The notes under the pieces are model-generated. The model did no database searches. It worked only from the letters and a program-made list of their open reading frames with translations, and was not told the origin of the DNA. Both the position numbers and the translations under genes were made by a program. 46,411 bases of DNA from a virus. Below, piece by piece: positions 25,679 to 34,965 of this stretch; the stretch's first letter is position 1; each line of letters begins with the position of its first letter. The stretch is taken from positions 1 to 46,411 of IMG/VR virus record IMGVR_UViG_3300012920_000070; one strand, given 5' to 3'.

Positions 25679-28600
25679 ATGCCTCAGTTTACCCTACCAA
25701 ATGGTAAAATCTTAGATTTACCTGAAAATATTTCTGAAGAACAAAAATCTGATTTAAGAACAAAGTTAGCAGAAGATTTTCCTGATGAATACGGAGAATC
25801 ATTTACTGCTGATGGAGATGACACCACGATATTAGGAACAGTAGCTGAAACAGTAAAAGCTATTCCTAGAGGTTTTTTACAAGGACTTGGAATGACAGCA
25901 GAAGGTCTTCTAAGTTTAGGTGGTATGGATGATGACAATCCAATATTAGACGCAGTTCAAGATTACACAGAAAGTTGGAATACAGAAGGCCCTTTTGCAG
26001 TTGGAGAAGGTTACGAAGATGCATGGCTAGTAAAAGCTGGTGCTGGTTTAGGTAATGTAGGTTCTTTTTTTGCTCCAGCATTATTATCTGGAGGAACAAG
26101 TCTTGCAGCCTCTGCTTTAGGAACAGCAGGAAGAGTAGGTAAAGGATTAGACCTTGTATCAAAAGGATTACAAGCACAAAAGTTTGGTATTCCTGTTTCT
26201 GCTGTACCTTTAGCTGTTGGTATGGGTGCTTCTGAACAGTTAGATTATAGAGAAATGGCTAGAGAAAAAGGTATGGACATAACTGGTTCAGAACAATTCT
26301 TGTCAAAATTATCTGGTGGAGCAATAGGTTTAACAGAATTAGCTCCTTTATGGAGAATATTTAGAAAAATACCTAAGTCAGCAGAAGGTAAAGCATTAGT
26401 TAATGATACACTAACAAGGTTACTAGGTAGCGAACAAAGAGCTTACTTAGCTGGTAGTGTAGGTGGTCAAGCCTTTGCTGAAGGTATGCAGGAAGCTGGA
26501 GCTGGTTTACTACAAAGAGCTGTGGCTAAAGGTCTTTACGACCCTACATTAGATGTTGGAGAAAGTATTTTTGATGAGTTTACTATAGGAGGTGCTGTAG
26601 GTGGAACTGTTGACTTACTTTCAGAAGTAATGTTTCCAAGAAGCAAATATAGAAAAGGTTTTGGTCCAGATGGCAAAGCTATAGAGGTAACTTATAATGA
26701 AAAAGAATCAACCGAAGAGCAAAACATATTAGCTTCTGAACAAGAAAGAATAGGAAAAAAGAAACAAAAGAAACAACATAAAATACATAGAGAAGATATT
26801 TTAAATTTAACTCCTATTGTTGAGCCAGGAAGAAATGGATTTAATATTATAGATAAAAATACAAATAGAATAATAGAATCAACTAATCAAGAAGCAGATG
26901 CTATAAATAAAACTAATAAACTTAGAAGAGAAATAAAAGACGCAAGAAGAATGGCTCAGGTATCTAAAGATGCCAACGAATTAGGTGTTGTTGGAAACTC
27001 TACAGATCAATCAATATTAATACAAACATCTGCTCCTGAATATTCATCTATAAGTAAAACAGAACTAGCTCAAAATTTAGACGAAAATCCAAAAGGAAAA
27101 AATGGTAAACAAATTAGAGATGATTTAAGTAAAAAATTACAAAAAAGAGCAGGAAAATTAAAAGATTCAAACAGAAAACTTTTATTAACAAAAGAAACTA
27201 TAGATTTTGAAGATGCTTTAAAATATAAATTATTTCCAAATAAAAAAAGTATTGATTTATTTTTTGGTAGAAGAGCTGAAGCTGCTGATAAAATTCAAGG
27301 AAAAAGAGCTTTAAAAAACGCAAGAAATAAAAACGGAAATATAACAATAGAATCTATAAATAAAATTCTTAAAGCAAAAAATTTAACATCTACAACTAAC
27401 TCTCCAGAGTTTAAAGAATATGCTAAAAAAATTGTTGGTACTAAAGACTTTTCTAAAATGACATTAGGTCAAAAACAATTACTTGTTGTTAGATTACAAG
27501 ATATACCAAGAAGATTATCACCAGCACCTATGACAGATGTTTCTAATGTAATTCAAGGTAAAGAAAGACTTAACAAAGAACCTTTAAGAAAACTATTAGC
27601 AGATGATGCAGATACTAGAGTTGATTTAAATACTCCAAAAGAATATTCAAGAAAAGAAATAAAAGATATTTCTGGAACTTCTGGAGCAGAAACAACTCAA
27701 CTAATAGATAGATTATTAAAAAGTAAAAGATTAACAAAAAAGAACAATAATAAATATGTATTTTTTGATGGCAGTTTAAAATTAAAAAATGGACAACCAG
27801 TTCAAACAGAAGATTTTTTCCAAAAATATATGTATGAAAATGGAAGTTCTTTTATGGAATCTCCACAAGATTACGCCAGCAGATTAGCTAAATTAAAACT
27901 TAGCAATGGATCACCTATGTTCAATGATATTAATGAAATGAACAGTATGGTTGAAAGCGAGTTTAAGAGAAGAAGAGTAAATCAAGTAAGTCTTGAAGAA
28001 ATGCAATCTAACGATTTAAGACAAAGATTAATTGCTGCTAATATGGCAGGAGAAGCACCTCAGTCTGTTCAAAGAACTCCAGAAGAAATCATAATAAGAG
28101 AAAGACAAGCTATTAGGATTCAAAAAGAAATAGATAAAAAATTAAAAAAACTTGTTAGTGGAAAACAAGAATTACAAGTTGCTATTTCACCTATAATGAG
28201 AAGTGAAAATAAATTTAAAAAATTTGGAGAGCTTTCTCCAGAAGTTGAAGGTTCTTATATTAAAAGTTTAAATACTATATTTTTAAATGTAGAATCTGTT
28301 GATCCTGATTTAAATAAAAGCCAAGAAGATATAGAAGCGTCTTTATCAAGTGTTTTAGATCACGAAATTATTCATGCTTTAGTTGATTTAAATTTATTTA
28401 CAGATAAAGAATTATCTAATCTTAATAGGTATGCAAGTAACACACTTGTTCCTAAATCTTATGATGAATTATCAGCAGAAAAAAAAGAAACATTTGTTCA
28501 AAGAGCTGCAAGAATTAATCCAAATTTAAGAACAAATCCAGAAGCAATACAAGAAGAAGCTGTAGCAGAAATGTATAGGGCTTGGTCTCAAGATAATAAA

Positions 28601-31600
28601 TCAGTTACTGGTCAGCCAAGAAGTTTATTACAAAGGATATTAGATTTCTTTACAGGTATTATAGATGGACTAAAAGGAGCTGGGTTTAATTCAGCAGAAA
28701 CATATGATGCTATTGCTCTATCTATTAGTGAAGGAGAAATAGGTAAAAGAAAAAATGAAGATGTTGTAGAAACAATAGTTGGAGCAATAGAAGAAGGAGA
28801 AAAAGAAGTTCCAGATGACGAAGAAGACAGAAGAATAGAAACAACAACAGAAAGATTATTTACAGAAAGAGAAACACCTGGATTACTTCCTTCAGATGAA
28901 ATTGTTTATTCAATTTCTCCAGTTAAAGCTCCAGGGCCAAACGCTGAAACATATGAATATTTAAATCAAACAAGCATAGGTTATCCTATTGTTTCTAATG
29001 ATAAAGTTACAAGAGAGCTTGTAAGAATTTACGAACAAATGAGAAAGAATGGAACTGAAGGTCAGTTTGGTCAAAGACAAGTAGAATCTGTTTTTAAAGA
29101 AATGAAAGTTGATTTACCAGATGGTATTAATATTCCAAACATAGACACCCTTCGTGAAAGAATTGTAAAAAGTTATAATGAAGACAATGACTCTCATTGG
29201 TATAAAAGATTTGGTAGATTAATTGAATCAGAGATAGGTTCAGCAAATATGGTAGAATTTTCTACTGTTTTAGCTATTACATCAGGACAAAATGCTGTTG
29301 ATTCTAATCTTATTCAAACATTAGACACAATGATGGAAATAAGAAAAATTAAAAAAGAATTAGGTAAATTACCATCAGAAGCTGCACTAACAAAAAGACT
29401 AAAAGAAAATGCTATATACAATGGGCAACAAGCTAAATCAGTTGCTAAAATGTATTTAGAAGGTAACTGGAATACATCAGATATAGGTTATGCAAAAACT
29501 CCTACTTTTGCTAGAAGTATGTTTGCTGGCACTCAAGGAGAATTTTTTCCTTTTGGTACTATGGATATTCATATGATGAGAGCTTACGGATTTGAACCTG
29601 TATATCCTCAGACAATTAAATCTGGAAAAAACAAAGGAAGACCTCACAAACAAGCTGGTCAATTAAGAGATATACCTACAGCTAACGAACAATCTGTAAT
29701 GCAGTTTTTAAATACTGTTTTATCAACTCAGGCTTACGAAACAAAAGATGGAAAAAGTTCTTTTGCTCCAGATGAAATACAGGCTTTAGGTTGGTTTGAA
29801 CAAAGAAGAAGAACGACTGACGCAGATCAATTTGGTGATGCTACTATAGATGGTTTGTTTGCAACACCAAAGGTAGCTAGGTCTGTAAGAGATTTAAAAG
29901 AAATGAAAGAAAATGAAGATTTTAATATCAACATTCCTTTGGATGAAGGTTTAAGTAGTATTAATGATATTTTATTTAAAGGAAGAGATAATTTTTTAGG
30001 TTGGAATGGTAATTTAGACCCATTGTATTATATACATCAGGCAGTAGCACCGACTATTGTTGTTTCACCTAATGTTGGTGTTGATACATTAGGTATGACA
30101 GAAGGATTAACTTTAGAACAATCAGAAGATTTAAGTGATAGAATATTTAATTCAATTACAAATGATCATCTTGGAAGACCTCAAATAACATTTTTAAATG
30201 ATTTATCTATTCCACATGAAATAAGAAAAACTTATGGTGGATGGAATGGTGTAATAGAACCTAGCTATATTATAACATTTCCATCATTAAGATATGATAC
30301 AGATGAGATTACTTCTATTGCTCAAATTCTTGGTTCTGCTTTAAGACAAGACGCTACAGTAATTGCACAACCAAATTATAGTGGTGATTATAAAGGTATT
30401 ATAGTAAGAAAACAAAATGGAGAGCCAATAACTAGAGAAGACTCTATAGCTTTAGCTGAAAATTTAAGTTTTGAAGGTAATCCTTTAGGGTTTACATTAG
30501 AAATGATACCAGAAGACAATAGTGTATTTTTTATGGATGATGCTAGTTTTGGTCTTAAAACTAAAGCAGAAAGAGATCAAAGAGCCTCTGAGTTTGCTGC
30601 TTTCTTAAAAGAAAATGTTGGCAATATATTAGGAACAGATGTAGAATTAAATTCATTCAATACAGAAGGAGATTATCTTGACAGAGAAGCAGGAGATTAC
30701 AGAGGAAGAAACAATAGACCAACGCCTTTTGAGGGAATCAGGCGTTACGCCAGTGTCACAAAATCATCCAATTTACAAACGGCCGCCTTCAATACGCTTT
30801 TTGAACCGATTGAACGACAAATCAGAGACTTCTTCGAGTTAGAACAAATTCCTATACCTTCTAAAGGTATATCAGCATTAAAAGACCCATTATCAGCTTT
30901 AGAATCAAAACAAGATGCTGATAATTTTGAGATAGAAAAAGCTAAATTAGAACTAGAACAAGCCAATATATCTATAAGTCCGGGTGGTATTCCTCCATAC
31001 AGTCTTAGAAATGCTTCCAATACAGCTATAGAAACTGCTAACAGAATGTTAAATTCTGATACATTTATATACGATAAAAAAATAGATGACGATTACAAAG
31101 AAAGTAGAAAAGCAGAAAAATTAGATTTTAACAATTATGGAACTCCATTTAAATCACCACCTTTTAAAGAAGATCAAGAAATACATTGGGCTAGAAAGAT
31201 GTTAGATACCCTTACAGTTCCGTTTTTTAGTTTAATTGGTAAAGGAAGTTACGCAGAAAATAAAGAAAACACATATCTTGGAGCAGAGATATTTAATAAT
31301 ATGAGAGGAAAAATTGTAGACAGACATGATGGCCAAAGAAAAGCTGCTCAGAAAATTTATACATGGTTAAAAGAAGAAGGAAAAGATGAAGAAGCAGAAA
31401 AGTTAATAAGAGCTGATACAAGTGCCGAAGCTGCATCAACTTTTGCTGATAGATCAAGAGCTTTTCTAGGAGATTCAATAAAAAAAGGTGGTATTTATCA
31501 ATTTGTAGATGGTAAAGGAAACATAACAAATGATTGGAGAAACGGAAGTACAGCAGTAGTACCAGTAACACTAGAAGATGGTTCTAGTGCTAGTTTTTTA

Positions 31601-34006
31601 GATTTAATGGCTCTTCTTCATCAAGAAGTTACAAACGAAGATGGTTCTAAAAAAACTATTTCATTAGAACAAGACTTTGCTAATTACATGATACATAGAA
31701 GAATAAAATCATTACAAGAAAATGATTTGTTTGATGAATCAGAGCTAAAAGAACAATTAGAAAATAATAATATGTTGAAAAACTTTTTAGATAATGATGA
31801 TTATTTTAAAATGTTAACAAACGATAAACCTACAATAGAAAAAGCAGCTGATATTTATGACGCTTTAAACGATCAAGTTATTGATTATGCTATAACAACA
31901 AATCTTTTAAATAAAGAACAGGGAGCTTTATTTAAGCAACTAGCATCCTTCTATCCATTCTACAGAGAATACGAAAGTGTAGATAATCCAGGGTATGGTA
32001 TTTTTAATACAGATGAAATTAATGGTCAGAGAGATGTATTTGATACACCAGTAGACGCAACTAATTTACAAGGTGAGTTTCAAAATCCAATAGAGGCTAT
32101 GTTAAAAAATTGGTTATCTATTGTATCTGCTGGTCAAAAAAATGTAGCAAGATTAAGAACTATTGAAATGTTAGAGCTTGGTAGAAAAGCTGGAGAAGGA
32201 AAAGAAGATAACGTAGAAAATATGGTAATACCTTTAGGAACTAGAAAAGGTATGAAAGAAAAAATAGAAAAAGGTATTGAGGTAAATGGTCAGCGTGTAC
32301 CTATGGATGTTACAAAAATAATGACGGCTAAAGTAAATGGTGAAGAAAATTTATTTTATGTTGATGACCCATCTATAATTTATTCTTTTGAAAATTTAGG
32401 AGAACCAGCTTTAAACGGCTTCCTTCAATTTGTCGGTATGCCTTCAGGTCTTTTAAGAGAAATGGTAACAAGAGACCCTGCTTTTATTATGGTTAACATG
32501 ATGAGAGATACTTTATCAGCTTATGCTACCTCTGGAAGCGATATAACGCCCTTTTTAGACACAATTAAAGGTTTTACATCAGATATATCAGATTTAGAAA
32601 GATTTGGCGTGGTGGGCGGTTATGACCTTGCTGGAGACCCTAAAGATATTATGAGGTTTATGAATAAACAATTAAGAAATATGGGTAGAGATAAGAATGG
32701 AGGTCTTACTCCAGATAATTTATTTATAAAAGCATGGGATGGTTTAGGTAATCTTACAACTCGTTCTGATGCAGCTACAAGACAAGCAGTTTATCAAGAT
32801 GTATTAAAAAAAACAGGCAGTCACATAGAGGCTGCATTTCAAGCATTAGAAATAATTAACTTTAATAGAAGAGGTGGCAATCCTTTATTTAAAGTTGTAA
32901 CAACAGCGATACCATTTCTTAATGCAAGAATACAGGGTTTAGATGTTTTATACAGAGCTGGTGCAGGTCAATACTCTGCTAATATAGAAGACAGACTATC
33001 TCCTGAAACTAAAAAATTACTACAAAAAGCATCTGCAAGAAGGTTTTACACAAGAATAATAACTTTAATGGGAATTACAGCTCTTTATTGGCTTATGGTT
33101 AGTGATTCTGAAGAATATGAAGAATTAAATGCTAAAAAAGAAGTAAGAGATGATAACTGGATTATACCTATGGGAGATAGATATAGCTTTAAAATACCTA
33201 TTCCTTTTGAAGTAGGTGTTATAACAAAAGTTTTACCAGAAAGACTTCTTAATCTAATGCTTGGTGATGATAATTTTAGAGAATTTAGAGACGCTATGTT
33301 TAGACAAGCTGAAACAACATTTAAAGTTAATCCTTTTAATTGGCAAATTGTAGCTCCTTTACAAGAAGCATTTAATAACAAAAGTAAATTTACTGGTAGA
33401 GAAATTGTTCCTTACTGGATGTTATCAAGTAGAATACCAGAAGAAAGATTTAGTGAAAATACATCTTTATGGGCTAGGTCTCTTGGAGCTGCTTTAAATA
33501 TTTCTCCTTTAAAAATAGATCATGTTGCTAGAGGATACTTAGGAACTCTTGGAAGTTATGGTCTTCAAGCTACTGATATAGTTTCAAGAAGTGCTTTAGG
33601 AGAACCTCAAATTCCATTAGGATTTCACAATAGTCCTTTTGTAAAAAGATTTGTAACTGACAGTGTTTATGGTGGTGGTTTAGTGCAAGACTTTTACACA
33701 ATGAGAGGTGAATTAGATAGATTAATTGGAACAATGAATAAGTTAAGAAAAGAAGGAAGACTTGAAGAAGTTGAAGCACTTATGCAAAGCTATGGTGACC
33801 TTTATAGAAACAAAGGTAGACTAAGATGGATAGAAAGATATTTAAGTAAATGGAGAAATAGAAGAAACTTTGTTATGAGAGATAAAACTATTGACTCTTC
33901 TACTAGGAAAGATTTAATAGAACAAATGAACCTTGAGAGGGATCGTGTTTTAATGGAAGTTCCAAAAATTAAAGCTATGGTAGGATCACCTTTTGGGGAA
34001 TTATGA
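25679..34006 (+). CDS. Giant polyvalent internal virion protein, 2775 residues, with HExxH metalloprotease motif
   Basis: This is the largest gene in the window. The start PQFTLPNGKILDLPENISEE and EEQKSDLRTKLAEDF is a short adaptor found in phage giant proteins. A Gly/Ala-rich hydrophobic part follows (about 110-230: LVKAGAGLGNVGSFFAPALL). The centre is charged with a zinc-protease signature H895-E-I-I-H899 and EEAVAEMYRAW about 60 residues later, possibly the third ligand. Next come a region with SGQNAVDSNLIQTLDTMMEI (about 1205), and a C-terminal 700 residues with MPSGLLREMVTRDPAFIMVN, FNRRGGNPLFKVVTTAIPFL, the LPD38-like end typical of large polyvalent proteins. Such proteins are injected with the DNA and carry anti-host functions plus trans-envelope parts. 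The metalloprotease could act on peptidoglycan crosslinks or host proteins; substrate unknown. GGGG lies just before the start. Confidence 0.8.
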   Translation: MPQFTLPNGKILDLPENISEEQKSDLRTKLAEDFPDEYGESFTADGDDTTILGTVAETVKAIPRGFLQGLGMTAEGLLSLGGMDDDNPILDAVQDYTESWNTEGPFAVGEGYEDAWLVKAGAGLGNVGSFFAPALLSGGTSLAASALGTAGRVGKGLDLVSKGLQAQKFGIPVSAVPLAVGMGASEQLDYREMAREKGMDITGSEQFLSKLSGGAIGLTELAPLWRIFRKIPKSAEGKALVNDTLTRLLGSEQRAYLAGSVGGQAFAEGMQEAGAGLLQRAVAKGLYDPTLDVGESIFDEFTIGGAVGGTVDLLSEVMFPRSKYRKGFGPDGKAIEVTYNEKESTEEQNILASEQERIGKKKQKKQHKIHREDILNLTPIVEPGRNGFNIIDKNTNRIIESTNQEADAINKTNKLRREIKDARRMAQVSKDANELGVVGNSTDQSILIQTSAPEYSSISKTELAQNLDENPKGKNGKQIRDDLSKKLQKRAGKLKDSNRKLLLTKETIDFEDALKYKLFPNKKSIDLFFGRRAEAADKIQGKRALKNARNKNGNITIESINKILKAKNLTSTTNSPEFKEYAKKIVGTKDFSKMTLGQKQLLVVRLQDIPRRLSPAPMTDVSNVIQGKERLNKEPLRKLLADDADTRVDLNTPKEYSRKEIKDISGTSGAETTQLIDRLLKSKRLTKKNNNKYVFFDGSLKLKNGQPVQTEDFFQKYMYENGSSFMESPQDYASRLAKLKLSNGSPMFNDINEMNSMVESEFKRRRVNQVSLEEMQSNDLRQRLIAANMAGEAPQSVQRTPEEIIIRERQAIRIQKEIDKKLKKLVSGKQELQVAISPIMRSENKFKKFGELSPEVEGSYIKSLNTIFLNVESVDPDLNKSQEDIEASLSSVLDHEIIHALVDLNLFTDKELSNLNRYASNTLVPKSYDELSAEKKETFVQRAARINPNLRTNPEAIQEEAVAEMYRAWSQDNKSVTGQPRSLLQRILDFFTGIIDGLKGAGFNSAETYDAIALSISEGEIGKRKNEDVVETIVGAIEEGEKEVPDDEEDRRIETTTERLFTERETPGLLPSDEIVYSISPVKAPGPNAETYEYLNQTSIGYPIVSNDKVTRELVRIYEQMRKNGTEGQFGQRQVESVFKEMKVDLPDGINIPNIDTLRERIVKSYNEDNDSHWYKRFGRLIESEIGSANMVEFSTVLAITSGQNAVDSNLIQTLDTMMEIRKIKKELGKLPSEAALTKRLKENAIYNGQQAKSVAKMYLEGNWNTSDIGYAKTPTFARSMFAGTQGEFFPFGTMDIHMMRAYGFEPVYPQTIKSGKNKGRPHKQAGQLRDIPTANEQSVMQFLNTVLSTQAYETKDGKSSFAPDEIQALGWFEQRRRTTDADQFGDATIDGLFATPKVARSVRDLKEMKENEDFNINIPLDEGLSSINDILFKGRDNFLGWNGNLDPLYYIHQAVAPTIVVSPNVGVDTLGMTEGLTLEQSEDLSDRIFNSITNDHLGRPQITFLNDLSIPHEIRKTYGGWNGVIEPSYIITFPSLRYDTDEITSIAQILGSALRQDATVIAQPNYSGDYKGIIVRKQNGEPITREDSIALAENLSFEGNPLGFTLEMIPEDNSVFFMDDASFGLKTKAERDQRASEFAAFLKENVGNILGTDVELNSFNTEGDYLDREAGDYRGRNNRPTPFEGIRRYASVTKSSNLQTAAFNTLFEPIERQIRDFFELEQIPIPSKGISALKDPLSALESKQDADNFEIEKAKLELEQANISISPGGIPPYSLRNASNTAIETANRMLNSDTFIYDKKIDDDYKESRKAEKLDFNNYGTPFKSPPFKEDQEIHWARKMLDTLTVPFFSLIGKGSYAENKENTYLGAEIFNNMRGKIVDRHDGQRKAAQKIYTWLKEEGKDEEAEKLIRADTSAEAASTFADRSRAFLGDSIKKGGIYQFVDGKGNITNDWRNGSTAVVPVTLEDGSSASFLDLMALLHQEVTNEDGSKKTISLEQDFANYMIHRRIKSLQENDLFDESELKEQLENNNMLKNFLDNDDYFKMLTNDKPTIEKAADIYDALNDQVIDYAITTNLLNKEQGALFKQLASFYPFYREYESVDNPGYGIFNTDEINGQRDVFDTPVDATNLQGEFQNPIEAMLKNWLSIVSAGQKNVARLRTIEMLELGRKAGEGKEDNVENMVIPLGTRKGMKEKIEKGIEVNGQRVPMDVTKIMTAKVNGEENLFYVDDPSIIYSFENLGEPALNGFLQFVGMPSGLLREMVTRDPAFIMVNMMRDTLSAYATSGSDITPFLDTIKGFTSDISDLERFGVVGGYDLAGDPKDIMRFMNKQLRNMGRDKNGGLTPDNLFIKAWDGLGNLTTRSDAATRQAVYQDVLKKTGSHIEAAFQALEIINFNRRGGNPLFKVVTTAIPFLNARIQGLDVLYRAGAGQYSANIEDRLSPETKKLLQKASARRFYTRIITLMGITALYWLMVSDSEEYEELNAKKEVRDDNWIIPMGDRYSFKIPIPFEVGVITKVLPERLLNLMLGDDNFREFRDAMFRQAETTFKVNPFNWQIVAPLQEAFNNKSKFTGREIVPYWMLSSRIPEERFSENTSLWARSLGAALNISPLKIDHVARGYLGTLGSYGLQATDIVSRSALGEPQIPLGFHNSPFVKRFVTDSVYGGGLVQDFYTMRGELDRLIGTMNKLRKEGRLEEVEALMQSYGDLYRNKGRLRWIERYLSKWRNRRNFVMRDKTIDSSTRKDLIEQMNLERDRVLMEVPKIKAMVGSPFGEL

Positions 34007-34965
34007 TAAAAGAATTAGTAAAAGAATCATTAATAATAGTTGTTAGTTTATCTTTAGTTACTACATTGTTAGTAATAAATCCATTAAGTGCTGAGGATTC
34101 AAACATAACAAATACAACTACGACTACATCGACTGTTACTAGTAATAATACCAATACCAATAACAATACCAATGTAAATCAAAGCACTAGCACCTCAACA
34201 AATACAAATCTTAATACTAATAATACGACAATTAATTCAACGACTAATTCTACTGCAACAAATACTAACAACAATACTTCTGTTGTAACAAGCACTGTTA
34301 ATCAAACACAAAATGTTAACAACACCTCTTTAATAACTAACAACTCTACATCAGAAAATACCAACTTTAATACCACTAATTCAACAAGTTCTAACACAAA
34401 TACTAACAACAATGTTTCAACATCAAGTTCCGATGTTACAACAAATAACCAAAATTTTAACACCAACAACAACACTTCACAAAATGTGAACACAAATAAC
34501 TCAACAAGCAATAGTTCACAAAAAGTAACACAAAGAGTTAAATCTCCTCCCCCAAGTGCCGTGGCCCCTTCCATAATGTCATATAGTCAAGACTTGTGCA
34601 CCACAGGAGCTAGTTCAGCAGTTCAAACTCAGTTCTTTGGTATATCATCTGGTAGAAGTGTACGAGACGATAACTGCGAAAGACTAAAATTATCAAAAGG
34701 TTTATATGACATGGGAATGAAGGTAGCTGCAGTTGCTTTACTTTGTGAAGATTCTCGTGTGTGGCGTTCAATGATGCAAGCTGGCAGCCCCTGTCCGTAT
34801 AAAGGTAAGATAGGTGAAGAAGCTCGTATAGCATGGGAACAAAACCCACACGAAAGACCAGACTGGGAAGAGGTAAAGAAAGAACTTACTGGGTATGAAA
34901 TAAAAGCGTATCGTAAAGGCGACTTCTGTAAAAAATATCCTAAGCACAAGATATGTTCAGGCTAA
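34003..34965 (+). CDS. Exported Asn/Thr/Ser-rich protein with conserved C-terminal domain
   Basis: A 320-residue product with a Sec signal (residues about 1-31, hydrophobic LIIVVSLSLVTTLLVINPL then LSA before EDS). Residues about 32-180 are almost only Asn, Thr, Ser, Val and Gln (such as NTNTNNNTNVNQSTSTST), an extreme low-complexity stalk. The C-terminal 130 residues are a compact Cys-containing domain: SYSQDLCTTGASSAVQTQFF, DDNCERLKLSKGLYDMGMKV, AAVALLCEDSRVWRSMMQAG, SPCPYKGKIGEEARIAWEQN and FCKKYPKHKICSG, which recurs in other marine phages. It overlaps the giant gene by 4 bases and the next by 13. Probably in the periplasm or at the cell surface, anchored by a long flexible stalk. Function unknown. 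Confidence 0.75.
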   Translation: MIKELVKESLIIVVSLSLVTTLLVINPLSAEDSNITNTTTTTSTVTSNNTNTNNNTNVNQSTSTSTNTNLNTNNTTINSTTNSTATNTNNNTSVVTSTVNQTQNVNNTSLITNNSTSENTNFNTTNSTSSNTNTNNNVSTSSSDVTTNNQNFNTNNNTSQNVNTNNSTSNSSQKVTQRVKSPPPSAVAPSIMSYSQDLCTTGASSAVQTQFFGISSGRSVRDDNCERLKLSKGLYDMGMKVAAVALLCEDSRVWRSMMQAGSPCPYKGKIGEEARIAWEQNPHERPDWEEVKKELTGYEIKAYRKGDFCKKYPKHKICSG

